A DNA stretch of 14,943 nt from Bacillota bacterium. GTDB lineage: Bacteria; Bacillota; Sulfobacillia; RBS10-35; JAJYVM01. A program made the translations under genes and the position numbers. Below the pieces are notes generated by a model. It was not told where the DNA came from. It saw nothing but the letters and a program-made list of their open reading frames with translations, and searched no databases. Of this stretch, positions 1 through 6,973 are shown piece by piece. The DNA lies in contig JAJYVM010000042.1 of assembly GCA_021792015.1 (NCBI GenBank), positions 1-14,943 on the forward strand, given 5' to 3'. The first letter of the stretch is position 1, and the number at the start of each line of letters is the position of its first letter.

Positions 1-1256
1 GTGACGGCCGCGGCCGTCGTGTGGTACACGCTGTGCCAGGCCCGCCCCGCGTCGGTCGTGGCGAGGATGGCGTAGCTCCCGGCGCTGGAGGCCACCGCCC
101 ACGCGTTCGTGGCGTCCAGGGCGCCGATGGCCAGGATGGCGTAGCCGGGCGGGGCGGGTACGGGCGCGCTGGCCGTGCCGAGGGCGGAGACGACGCTGAC
201 GGCGCCGCCCTGCAGAGTGACCCAGGCCGCCGCGCCGTCCGAGGCCGCCGCCAGCGCCGCCACGCGGCCCGGGATGGTGGTGACCATGCGCCACGCGGTC
301 CCTTCGTCCGGGCTGGACCAGACCTGGGTCACGGGACTGCCCGTGGTGCCGGTGGCCGCCGCCCACCCCGTCCCGTTGGGGGCAAAGCCGCCGCCCACCG
401 GCGCGCCGCCCGTGCTCAACTGCAGCCGGCGCCACGTCTGGCCGCCGTCGGCGGTGGTCTCCATCAGACCCGCTGGCGTCTGCGCGAGCATCCAGCCGTG
501 GCCGCCGCCCAAATCGCCCCCGGCGGTGTAGCCGGCCCACGGCAGGCCATGCGACCCCTGCGCGCCGCCGAGCGCGTCGCGGGCGATCAGCCGCCAGGTG
601 GCGCCCCCATCCGCCGTCGCATAGACGCGCACACCGCAGCCCTGGCCGGCGCAGTTGCGCAGATGGGCCACCAGCCACCCGTCGGTCGGGTCCACGAACG
701 AGGCCGCCAGCACGGTGGTGCTCGTCAGGCCCGCCGGCAGGGCCACGCGCTTCCAGCTCACGCCGCCGTCATCGGTCGCATAGAGCGCATCCGGCCCGAA
801 GGCCCAGCCGTCCTGCGGGTCGAGGAACTGCACGCCCGTCAGGGCCGCCGCGGCGATGACGCGCTCGGACCAGGCAGCGCCGCCGTTGTGGGTCGACAGC
901 ACGATGCCCTGGCACCGCCCCGAGCCCGCGCAGCGGCTGCCCACCGCCCAGCCCATCTGACTCGTCAGAAGCTGCACGGCGGCGAGCCGCAGCGGCGCCG
1001 TCGTGCTCTGCAGCGCCGTCACGGCGGGCTTGATGACGTGCGCGACCGTCACCGCGCCGAGCGTCTCACCGGGGCCGTAGGTCGCCCCGGTCACCGTCGC
1101 TGGCGGCGCAGACACGGGGACCGTTGCGGACGCGGGCTTCGCGGTGGGAGAGGCCGGGGTGCGCGCGGCCCCGAAAGGCCCGCACCCCACGAGCGCCACC
1201 TGAACCAGCAGGAGGGCAACCGCCGCAATCGCACGCCGGATCCGAACCGCCTCCAA
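1..1256 (-). CDS. Asp-box (BNR/Ycf48-like) repeat lipoprotein, partial
   Basis: Reading right to left, an open frame runs from a TTG at 1256 to the window edge without a stop, so the C-terminus is missing (418 codons seen). The N-terminus has Arg residues, a hydrophobic stretch and a lipobox (ALVGC, Cys about residue 25), then a Pro/Ala/Thr-rich linker: an exported, lipid-anchored protein. At least six Asp-box-like motifs (S/T-x-D-x-G-x-x-W) follow, such as ATDDGGVSW, ATADGGATW, TTADGGQTW and ATTDAGRAW, together with DGWAFG/DGWLVA-type motifs. This is the beta-propeller pattern of sialidase-like and Ycf48-like proteins. No catalytic sialidase Arg triad can be claimed, so the fold is clear and the ligand unknown. 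A GGGAAGA before the TTG is a modest ribosome site; no ATG fits upstream of the signal peptide. It lies 86 bp downstream of the CapA-like gene on the same strand and may be cotranscribed with it. Confidence 0.85.
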   Translation of the reverse strand, partial: MEAVRIRRAIAAVALLLVQVALVGCGPFGAARTPASPTAKPASATVPVSAPPATVTGATYGPGETLGAVTVAHVIKPAVTALQSTTAPLRLAAVQLLTSQMGWAVGSRCAGSGRCQGIVLSTHNGGAAWSERVIAAAALTGVQFLDPQDGWAFGPDALYATDDGGVSWKRVALPAGLTSTTVLAASFVDPTDGWLVAHLRNCAGQGCGVRVYATADGGATWRLIARDALGGAQGSHGLPWAGYTAGGDLGGGHGWMLAQTPAGLMETTADGGQTWRRLQLSTGGAPVGGGFAPNGTGWAAATGTTGSPVTQVWSSPDEGTAWRMVTTIPGRVAALAAASDGAAAWVTLQGGAVSVVSALGTASAPVPAPPGYAILAIGALDATNAWAVASSAGSYAILATTDAGRAWHSVYHTTAAAV

Positions 1257-1342
1257 GTAATCTTCCCGCGGTCCCGTGCAACCCGACGGCCCCAGGCGGC
1301 CAATCCGCCCCTGCCGATCCGGCGTCCGCAGCCTCGACCCTT

Positions 1343-2692
1343 CTACACCCCGCCGGCGGCCGCCTCCACCGTCGGGCCGCACGGCGTGATGCGCCACACC
1401 CCGGCTCCCGATGCGCGCACCTCGGACCCGAGCGAGCGCGACAGGCGGTCCACCCGCTCCATGATGCGCTCGCCGTCCGCCGCCGAGGCCGCCACGGGGC
1501 TCCCGCGCTGCGCTCGCGGCAGGCCGTGGCCCAGCGTCACGGGCACCGCCTCGACCTCGCTCGATCCGTCGCTGCAAAGGCGCAGTGTCGCGACGACGGA
1601 CTCCCAGTAGTGCGGGTCGGCCGGAAAGCCACGCCTGTCGCCGTTGCTGCGCGCGTCGAAGAGGTCGGCCGGCCCGGCGTCCGGCGGGAGACCCCAGCGC
1701 TGGAAGTAGTCGGCCGGCTGGGCCGGCATCGTCTCGCTCTGAAAGACGAAATTGCCGAGGCTGTACAGGATCGGCCGGCCTCTGTAGTATTCCACACCAC
1801 GCAGCACGTGGGGCCCGTGGCCGATGACGGCGTGTGCCCCCGCGTCGATGCAGGCGCGCGCGAAGGTCGGGATGAACTGCGCCGGCTGCTCGCGCTCGCC
1901 CGCCGCCGCCTGGTGCGCGTGCAGGCTCACGACGACGAAGTCCGCCTGCCGCGCCGCCTCGCGCACCGATGCCAGGTTGCCGGCGAGGTCGCGGGGATCC
2001 GGCTCCGTCCGCTCCCCGACGTCCTCGGCCCGCTCGACGGCCACGAAATGCTGCCCGAAGAGCGCGAGGGTGCCCTCCGGCTCGGCGCCCACCCAGCCGT
2101 CGCGCACCCGCTGCCGGTGCTCGGCCGCCACGCCGAGCCGATCCCCGAGCGCGCGCAGCCGCTCGAGATCGTCCGACCCCACCTGCAGGGTCCGCCTGAT
2201 CCGCAGCGGGTTCAGCCCGGGCCGCCCGGGCAGCGTACCGTGCGGGTCGCCGGCCGGCGCCTCCGTCAGGAAGCTGGACGCCGTCGAAACAAGGGCCAGC
2301 CGCCCGCCGCCCGTCTCGATGTAGCGCGGCGCCCGCGCCGCCGCGAGGTTCATCCCGACCCCGGCGTATTCGACGCCCATGTCGTCCATGTGCCGCAGCG
2401 CCGCCAGCAGGCCGTGCCGGCCCCAGTCGTGGGCGTGGTTGTGGGCGCACGCGAAGAGGCGCAGGCCCATCCAGCGCAGGTCCTCGACCCGCTCCGGACT
2501 GCAGCAGAGCCAGGTCCCGCCGGACTCGTTGGCGGGCGGCCCCTCGAAGTTATGGGGCAATTGCTCGAGGTTGGCGAAGGCCGCGTCCGCCGAGCGAATG
2601 CGGTCGCGGAGGGCGTGCAGGGCGGGGTCACGACTCTCGCGCAGGCTGCGGGTGATGATGCAGTCGCCAACGGCTGCCAGCGTGATCTCCAT
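1343..2692 (-). CDS. CapA family protein (PGA_cap metallophosphatase-like)
   Basis: A 449-residue protein with the calcineurin-like CapA/PgsA signature: AVGDCIITR near residue 7 (Asp10), ANLEQ (Asn41), NHAHDWG (85-91), VVSLHAH (His258/His260), VIGHGPHVLRGVEYYRG (289-305) and ILYSLGNF (308-315). These are the Asp/Asn/His metal-binding positions of the family. Relatives act in poly-gamma-glutamate capsule synthesis, but most CapA-like proteins have no proven substrate, and no capB/capC partner is visible here. Unusually, there is no signal peptide or membrane segment with the ATG at 2692. An upstream open extension exists but is low-complexity and lacks a ribosome site. The site used is probably AGGGGGTGG, about 11 nt before the ATG and inside a hairpin. 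The Asp-box lipoprotein gene follows on the same strand. Confidence 0.9.
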   Translation of the reverse strand: MEITLAAVGDCIITRSLRESRDPALHALRDRIRSADAAFANLEQLPHNFEGPPANESGGTWLCCSPERVEDLRWMGLRLFACAHNHAHDWGRHGLLAALRHMDDMGVEYAGVGMNLAAARAPRYIETGGGRLALVSTASSFLTEAPAGDPHGTLPGRPGLNPLRIRRTLQVGSDDLERLRALGDRLGVAAEHRQRVRDGWVGAEPEGTLALFGQHFVAVERAEDVGERTEPDPRDLAGNLASVREAARQADFVVVSLHAHQAAAGEREQPAQFIPTFARACIDAGAHAVIGHGPHVLRGVEYYRGRPILYSLGNFVFQSETMPAQPADYFQRWGLPPDAGPADLFDARSNGDRRGFPADPHYWESVVATLRLCSDGSSEVEAVPVTLGHGLPRAQRGSPVAASAADGERIMERVDRLSRSLGSEVRASGAGVWRITPCGPTVEAAAGGV

Positions 2693-2697
2693 GATGA

Positions 2698-2722
2698 CTT
2701 CGCCACCCCCTGGGGGGCGAAG
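2698..2722 (-). promoter_or_regulatory. Hairpin covering the ribosome binding site of the CapA-like gene
   Basis: Arms 2698-2704 and 2716-2722 (CTTCGCC/GGCGAAG) are perfect complements. They enclose C-run/G-run bases that can add about four G-C pairs, with one bulged A and a very short loop. On the minus strand the 3' half contains AGGGGGTGGCGAAG, the probable Shine-Dalgarno of the CapA-like gene, and ends six bases before its ATG. The pairing is seen directly. That it controls translation, or is a protein operator, is inference. Confidence 0.4.
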
Positions 2723-2836
2723 TACTGCCCCAAGAGCCAGGGTCCTCCCGTGCGCGCGTTCGGTCGCCGCGAGACTTGCTGGGATCCGCCGCTCTACCGA
2801 TGGAGCGGGGGCGGCATGCTCGGGTACGGTGGTGGC

Positions 2837-4057
2837 ATGCGGCGAATCGCCTGGCTTCCCCTCCTCCTCCTCCTCACGGGTTGCGGCGCCCCGGCCGGGC
2901 ACGTGGCCGCCACCCCGGCGACGCGCCCCGCCGCGACGGCCTCCGCCTCCGTCTCGCACGCGCCAGCGGGCACCGCCACAGCGGCCGCGGCGCCAGCAGC
3001 GGCCACCGGCACAGCGGAAGCGGCTGCCACGGGGTCGGCCCCCGCGACGGCACCGGTGCCCGGCGCCCCGCCCACCGCCTCGCATGCGACGGCCACGGCA
3101 TCACCGGCCGCGACGTCAGCCGGCGGCTCCTCCGCCCACTCCGGCGCGGGGGCCGACGCAACGTCCACCGCGACGGCACCGGCATCCAGCAGCGCCGCGC
3201 GCGCTCCCTCCGGCGCGACGTCCCCTCCGCCATCAGCCCCGCTGACGCCCGGCGTGTGGGCCGACGCGGGCAGCGAATCCGCCTGCGCCACGGTCCTCAC
3301 CGCGGACCTCGTGGCCTACGGCGCCGCCGCCGGTCCCATCGCCCCGGGCACGGGCGGCACGCTGGCCGTATACGTGCACAACAACAGCAACCTATGTGGC
3401 GCGGCCGGCAGGCCGATCAGCCTCGGCGCTACCGGCTGGCGCCTCATCGTCACGCCCCTCGGCGCCCTGGCCGGCGTCGCCGCCACCGACCTTCCGTCTC
3501 CGCCCGCCAGCCTGGCCCCGGGCGCGGAGGTGCGCCTGCCGGTGCGCATCGGCGCGGGCCTGGCCCCCGGCTGGTACGAGGCCAGCGTGCAGGCGCCAGG
3601 CGCAGGCGCCCCGCCCGTGGCCAGCCTCCCGTCCCTGCAATCGATCGAGCGCTTCCTGGTGACCGCCGGTCCGCGACCGGCCGGCCGCGTCACAGCCGAC
3701 GCCTACCCCGCCCCGGCCGTCGGCGGCCTCTCCATGCCGCTGGTCAGCGTCACCTGGAGCAGCCGGAACGTGGCCGTCGTCACCGTCCACGCCGCGCTGG
3801 TCTGCGGACCCGGCACGGACCGCTACGCGTCGTTCACCGGCGTCACGGCCACAGCCGCCGGCCACGGCTTCACCACGGACCTGCCCAACGTCGGCGGCGG
3901 CCAGGACCCCGCCATCGCCCAGGCCAGCTGGGACTTCCCCTTCCCGGGCGAGGCGGCCTCGCTGACCGTGGCGGCGCGCGTGCAGGTCCGCGCCTGCGGG
4001 TCGGGCGCCCTGCTGGGCAGCAACGGCGTCGCGTGGAAGGTGGACCTGCCCGGATGA
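2837..4057 (+). CDS. Putative lipoprotein with long Ala/Thr/Ser/Pro linker
   Basis: A 406-residue protein beginning MRRIAWLPLLLLLTGC, a textbook lipoprotein signal (Arg-Arg, Leu run, lipobox LTGC, lipidated Cys16). Residues 17 to about 137 are nearly all Ala, Thr, Ser, Pro and Gly, a flexible spacer holding the rest away from the membrane. Residues 138-406 are more complex, with beta-rich stretches (LAVYVHNNS, WYEASVQ, LVSVTWSSRNVAVVTVHAALV, LTVAARVQVRAC) and a few Cys that could pair outside the cell. The pattern suggests two Ig-like beta-sandwich domains, but I do not recognise the family. An alternative in-frame ATG at 2816 adds seven residues (MLGYGGG) and disrupts the signal, so 2837 is preferred. 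It is divergent from the CapA-like gene. Function unknown; probably a surface binding protein. Confidence 0.8.
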   Translation: MRRIAWLPLLLLLTGCGAPAGHVAATPATRPAATASASVSHAPAGTATAAAAPAAATGTAEAAATGSAPATAPVPGAPPTASHATATASPAATSAGGSSAHSGAGADATSTATAPASSSAARAPSGATSPPPSAPLTPGVWADAGSESACATVLTADLVAYGAAAGPIAPGTGGTLAVYVHNNSNLCGAAGRPISLGATGWRLIVTPLGALAGVAATDLPSPPASLAPGAEVRLPVRIGAGLAPGWYEASVQAPGAGAPPVASLPSLQSIERFLVTAGPRPAGRVTADAYPAPAVGGLSMPLVSVTWSSRNVAVVTVHAALVCGPGTDRYASFTGVTATAAGHGFTTDLPNVGGGQDPAIAQASWDFPFPGEAASLTVAARVQVRACGSGALLGSNGVAWKVDLPG

Positions 4058-4098
4058 GCGAGGCGAGGCGGGGCAGCCGCGCCCGCCGCGCCCGCTCA
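4055..4098. terminator. Bidirectional hairpin spanning the stop codons of two convergent genes
   Basis: The outer arms TGAGCG (4055-4060) and CGCTCA (4093-4098) contain the TGA stops of the plus-strand lipoprotein gene and the minus-strand epimerase gene. Inside, GGCG and GGCGGG runs pair with CGCC and CCCGCC runs, giving about 16 base pairs with one bulge and one mismatch. There is no T-tract, so it is a GC-rich hairpin terminator or mRNA 3'-end stabiliser rather than a classic intrinsic terminator. Confidence 0.55.
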
Positions 4099-5058
4099 CC
4101 CCAAGAGCCGCGCGAGCACCTCCGCCGGGATGCCCTCCTTGATGGGCCGTCCCTCCGCCTCCATGTGGGCCAGGCACTCGGCGACCGTTTGCGCGAACGG
4201 CGTCGAGGTGAGCCCCAGTTCCCGCTGCGCCCGCTCGGTGGAGAAGTTGCGGCCGGCACCGCGGCTCACGGCCGGGAGATGCGCCACCCCGGCCTCCCTG
4301 AGCGCCTCCCAGCTCACCGTCGCGACCCGCGGCGTCGTCCCCACCGAAGCCGCGGCCGTGTCGATCCACTCGCGCAGCGTGCGGTGCCGCGTCTGCGCCG
4401 CGTTGTACGCGCGGTTGGCCGCATGCGGCGCCTTGGCCGCCGCGATCAGCTCGCGCGCCAGGTCCTTCACGTACACGCAGCGCGTGAAGGCGGCCGGCTC
4501 CCCCGGCACCACCACGCCACCGGCCTTCACGCGGTGCAGCCAGTAGTGGCAGCGGTCCGTCGGATCCCACGGCCCGTAGACGACGACGGGGCGCACCACG
4601 GTGACCTGCATGCCGCACTCCGGCCCCAGGCGCCACAGGGCGCGCTCGGCCTTGGCCTTCTTGGCGCCGTACGCGTTCGGGGCCCCGTCGCCGAGGTAGC
4701 GCTCCTCCGCCGGCCACTGCGGGCTGTCCTCGGTGATCTCGGCCCCGTCCGGCCGCGGCATGTACACGCCGCCCGTGCTGACGTACACGTACCGGCCCGT
4801 GCGCGGCCCCACGGCCCTGACAAGCGGCACGACCTCCTCCTCCACGTAGGCCGACACGTCGAACACCCAGTCCCAGTCGCGCTGGCCGAGGACGGCGGGC
4901 GGGTCGGCGCGCTCGCCCGCCACGCGCGCCGCCTCGGGAAACAGGTCCGGGTTGGTCTGGCCCCGGTTGAAGAGCGTGACCTCGTGGCCCTCATCCAGCA
5001 GGAACTCCACCAGGTGGCGCCCGATGAACCGGGTGCCGCCCGCGACAAGCACGCGCAT
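4096..5058 (-). CDS. NAD(P)-dependent epimerase/dehydratase (extended SDR family)
   Basis: A 320-residue protein with a Rossmann N-terminus, VAGGTRFIGRHLV (residues 5-17, the extended-SDR GxxGxxG variant), followed by HEVTLFNRG at the end of beta-2, where the cofactor ribose is bound. YVYVSTGGVY (90-99) supplies the active-site Ser/Thr and YGAKK (130-134) the catalytic Tyr-xxx-Lys. The opening is typical of the CSP41-like group of bacterial SDRs annotated only as NAD-dependent epimerases. Nucleotide-sugar epimerisation or reduction is likely, but the substrate cannot be read. AAGGAGG lies about 11 nt before the ATG at 5058, which fixes the start; the open frame continues upstream only as low-complexity sequence. 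It lies 76 bp downstream of the broken HD-domain gene on the same strand and may share its transcript. Confidence 0.93.
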   Translation of the reverse strand: MRVLVAGGTRFIGRHLVEFLLDEGHEVTLFNRGQTNPDLFPEAARVAGERADPPAVLGQRDWDWVFDVSAYVEEEVVPLVRAVGPRTGRYVYVSTGGVYMPRPDGAEITEDSPQWPAEERYLGDGAPNAYGAKKAKAERALWRLGPECGMQVTVVRPVVVYGPWDPTDRCHYWLHRVKAGGVVVPGEPAAFTRCVYVKDLARELIAAAKAPHAANRAYNAAQTRHRTLREWIDTAAASVGTTPRVATVSWEALREAGVAHLPAVSRGAGRNFSTERAQRELGLTSTPFAQTVAECLAHMEAEGRPIKEGIPAEVLARLLG

Positions 5059-5134
5059 GTGTCGCCAAGCCTCCTTGCGTGTCTCGGGGCCTCGGAAAAG
5101 CGTTGCTACGGCCGCGATGCGGCCTCCGCTCCCG

Positions 5135-5317
5135 TCATCCGGACCGCCGCAGCATGGCCTCGACCCTGCGCCCCAGGGCCAGGCGCAGCGGCCGCTCCGC
5201 CATCGGGTCGCCGCGCCCCGCCTGGATCTCGTCCAATCGCCCCTCCGGCGTGACCCGCCGCCCATCCGGCGAGGGGCAGCGGTCGGCGTCCCCGGAGCCA
5301 GGGACGGTGGAGGTCAT
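5135..5317 (-). pseudogene. C-terminal part of the HD-domain protein, displaced by a frameshift
   Basis: Sixty residues from an ATG at 5317 that overlaps the TGA of the upstream HD frame as ATGA. The sequence MTSTVPGSGD...SPDGRRVTPEGRLDEI matches the usual tail of this HD subfamily, where a segment like ADMTTGPDGRRVTxEERLAEI follows directly in the same frame; that pattern is from memory. Here it is in another frame, with an extra Gly/Asp/Cys-containing insert before PDGRR. It is therefore either the detached end of a pseudogene or a separately translated, coupled peptide. There is no Shine-Dalgarno other than the overlap. I favour a disrupted gene. Confidence 0.6.
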
Positions 5318-5694
5318 GCGTGACGCATTCGGTCGGCCACGACGCCCTCCTCGCGCGGATAGCCCGCGAGATCGAGCCCATGCTCCGCCGCCTGCAGCCG
5401 GGCCAGGGAGTGGTGCGCCACCAGGCAGGCAGCCGCTCCTCCGCCCCGCGCCCGGACCCACTCGGCGCCGTCCAGCGGATGAAGCCCCGTCCGCGCCAGC
5501 CCCTTGGCGTAGCCGACGTCGTGCAGCCAGGCGGTGCGCACCAGCACCCCGGTGGCCTCCCCATCGAGGCGCGCCCGTGCCGCCAGGTCCTCCGCCAGCG
5601 CTGCGACACCGCGCACGTGGGCCAGGCGGCGCGCCATGTCCGCCAGCCACGCCTCCGCCGCCGCCGGGCAGCCGCCCGGCGAGTCCAGATCCAT
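5314..5694 (-). CDS. HD-domain phosphohydrolase, truncated by a frameshift
   Basis: A 126-residue product from the ATG at 5694, with AGGGGG seven bases upstream. It has an HD-domain layout: His26 (RRLAHVRGV), His58-Asp59 (AWLHDVGYA), His94-His95 (VAHHSLA) and then VVADRMRHA, where the frame ends at TGA 5316-5314. HD-domain enzymes bind metal through H...HD...D and hydrolyse phosphate esters or nucleotides. The final Asp normally sits in an ADMTT-like motif right after this point, and here it is absent because the frame breaks between Ala and MTS. The rest of the family's C-terminus continues in another frame (5317-5135). The product as read lacks a metal ligand and about 60 residues, so it is probably inactive unless a frameshift rescues it or the sequence is in error. 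The epimerase gene lies downstream. Confidence 0.7.
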   Translation of the reverse strand: MDLDSPGGCPAAAEAWLADMARRLAHVRGVAALAEDLAARARLDGEATGVLVRTAWLHDVGYAKGLARTGLHPLDGAEWVRARGGGAAACLVAHHSLARLQAAEHGLDLAGYPREEGVVADRMRHA

Positions 5695-5776
5695 CGCGAG
5701 GCCCCCTTGTGTCGGCCGCGGCGCATATCTGCGAGGATGGGGGGAGGAGGTCGCCCGCATCACCCGCGCCCAGGTC

Positions 5777-5902
5777 GTGGAGTACTGGCTCACGTTCTTC
5801 GTCCCGACGGTGCTGGCGACCGCGGCCGTCGCCTTCATCGTCATCCGCGAGATCCTGCGCGGACGGCGGCGGCGCGACGGCCGCGACTCCGGTCGCGAGT
5901 AG
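5777..5902 (+). CDS. Possible small single-span membrane protein
   Basis: A 41-residue frame from GTG 5777: VEYWLTFFVPTVLATAAVAF continues into IVIREIL and a basic tail with seven Arg. One hydrophobic helix with positive charges after it looks like a real membrane mini-protein. The start is unsettled. A strong GGGGAGGAGGT at 5741-5751 is too far from GTG 5777 but sits seven bases before an in-frame ATC at 5759, which would add ITRAQV. Initiation at ATC is rare. It is divergent from the HD-domain gene. Function unknown; it could also be chance coding in GC-rich DNA. Confidence 0.4.
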   Translation: MEYWLTFFVPTVLATAAVAFIVIREILRGRRRRDGRDSGRE

Positions 5903-5936
5903 CGCCGGCTCCACCCCGCCGCCGATTGGAATTCGC

Positions 5937-5955
5937 GGGCGCGCATCGCGCGCCC
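5937..5955. terminator. GC hairpin overlapping the first 31-bp repeat
   Basis: GGGCGCGC (5937-5944) and GCGCGCCC (5948-5955) are perfect complements around ATC. It lies 35 bp after the end of the small membrane frame. No T-tract follows. The right arm is also the first eight bases of the 31-bp repeat. Confidence 0.3.
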
Positions 5956-5978
5956 GATGCGACGCCGCCAGCGCCACC
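5948..5978. repeat. 31-bp direct repeat, copy 1
   Basis: Identical to 6063-6093. It begins GCGCGCCCGATGCGACG and ends CAGCGCCACC. The copies are 115 bp apart, start to start, in the same orientation. The match stops sharply on both sides, as expected for a duplicated element rather than general GC bias. Confidence 0.75.
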
Positions 5979-6062
5979 GCCCCGCCGACCGCGCGATCCA
6001 GATCCCCACGCTGCCCGCCCGTGCCACCGTCCCGCGCCCACCCGGTGCCGGCCAGCCAGCGT

Positions 6063-6093
6063 GCGCGCCCGATGCGACGCCGCCAGCGCCACC
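6063..6093. repeat. 31-bp direct repeat, copy 2
   Basis: Identical to 5948-5978. The DNA after both copies shares blocks such as CTGCCCGCCC and ACCCG-TGCC with gaps, hinting that a larger unit was duplicated and then eroded. Confidence 0.75.
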
Positions 6094-6125
6094 CCTGCCC
6101 GCCCACCCGCTGCCAGACCGGCCAT

Positions 6126-6150
6126 GTGGGCGCGCGGCGCGCGCGCCCAC
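6126..6150 (-). terminator. Hairpin downstream of the alpha/beta-hydrolase gene
   Basis: GTGGGCGCGC (6126-6135) pairs perfectly with GCGCGCCCAC (6141-6150) around a five-base loop. It lies five bases beyond the hydrolase stop codon on the minus strand. The position suggests a terminator or 3'-end stabiliser, but no T-run follows on the transcript. Confidence 0.5.
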
Positions 6151-6154
6151 CCAA

Positions 6155-6973
6155 TCATCGGCCGGCCAGCGCCTCCACCGCCCCGGCCGCCTGCGGCCAG
6201 AAGGGCAGATCGGCTCGGATCGGGGCGAAGTGCTCGGCGCCCGGCAGCTCGAGGAGCGCCGCCCGGTCGCCGGCGGCCTGCGCGGCCTCCACGTAGCGGC
6301 GGGATTCCGCGATGGCGACGGACTGGTCCTCGACGCCGTGGACGACGGTCTGCGGGCAACCCGTGGGCAGCAGCGCGTAGGGATCGACGGCGCCCCGCCC
6401 GGCGGGGTCGACCAGCGCGGCCAGCTCGGGGCGCGCCGTGAAGAAGCGGTCCAGGTCGGTGACGGGGGCAATCGCGACGGCGGCGCGGACGGGAAGGGCG
6501 TCGGGGCGGGGTGCGAGCGGGCCGCCGGCGGGGATGCGGTGGCGGCCGGCCAGCCACAGCGCCAGGTGGCCGCCGGCGGAGTGGCCGAGGGTCACCACGC
6601 GCGCCAGGTCCAGGCGGTGGGTGCGGGCAAGGGTCGCGGCGTGGTCGGCGGCCGCGGCGACGTCCTGGAAGAGGCCGGGCCACTCCGCGCCGGGATCACC
6701 CATGCGCCGGTACTCGATGTTCCAGGTGGCGAAGCCCCGGCGCGTGAGGTCGTCGGCCAGCCCGTCCATCAGGTCCACGTGGAACGCGCTCCGGTAGGCG
6801 CCGCCGTGGATGACCACGACCAGCGGGTGCGCGCCGGAAGCCGGCGCGGCCGCCGGCAGGCGCAGGTCGCCGAAGTTCTGGGGTGCGGGGCCGTAACGGA
6901 TGCGGACGGCACCTGGCGGCGGGGCATCCGTGGCGTGGCTGGGCGGGGCGACGTGGGGCGTGAAGGCGGACAT
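6155..6973 (-). CDS. Alpha/beta-hydrolase (esterase/kynurenine-formamidase-like)
   Basis: A 272-residue serine hydrolase of the BD-FAE/kynurenine-formamidase-like group. VVVIHGGAY (52-60) is the HGG oxyanion-hole motif, GHSAGGH (130-136) the nucleophile elbow with Ser132, GVEDQSV gives Asp216 and GAEHF gives His248, so the triad is complete. TWNIEYRRMGDPGAEWPG (83-100) is the conserved stretch following the oxyanion hole. There is no signal peptide, so it is likely cytoplasmic. It would hydrolyse carboxylic esters or small amides; the physiological substrate is unknown. GGGAGGT lies seven bases before the ATG at 6973, which fixes the start. It is divergent from the hsp20 gene over a 224-bp gap, and a hairpin follows its stop. 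Confidence 0.93.
   Translation of the reverse strand: MSAFTPHVAPPSHATDAPPPGAVRIRYGPAPQNFGDLRLPAAAPASGAHPLVVVIHGGAYRSAFHVDLMDGLADDLTRRGFATWNIEYRRMGDPGAEWPGLFQDVAAAADHAATLARTHRLDLARVVTLGHSAGGHLALWLAGRHRIPAGGPLAPRPDALPVRAAVAIAPVTDLDRFFTARPELAALVDPAGRGAVDPYALLPTGCPQTVVHGVEDQSVAIAESRRYVEAAQAAGDRAALLELPGAEHFAPIRADLPFWPQAAGAVEALAGR

Larger units (their letters stand above)
5903..6154. other. GC-rich non-coding gap with repeats and hairpins
   Basis: No convincing gene lies between the small membrane frame and the hydrolase stop. The stretch holds a hairpin at 5937-5955, two copies of a 31-bp direct repeat and a stronger hairpin at 6126-6150. All six frames give only Arg/Pro/Ala-rich translations with no recognisable domain. 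Confidence 0.6.

Noticed and set aside
1124..5253. Very long plus-strand open frames across the CapA-like and epimerase genes
   Set aside because: Their Arg/Pro/Ala/Gly-rich translations carry no motifs, while the opposite strand encodes clear protein families. Long antisense frames are normal in DNA of this GC content. Only 2837-4057 is real.
5106..6683. Several overlapping frames on both strands, Arg-rich, through the HD gene, the repeats and the hydrolase gene
   Set aside because: The translations are compositionally biased and cut across recognisable HD and hydrolase coding sequence in another frame.
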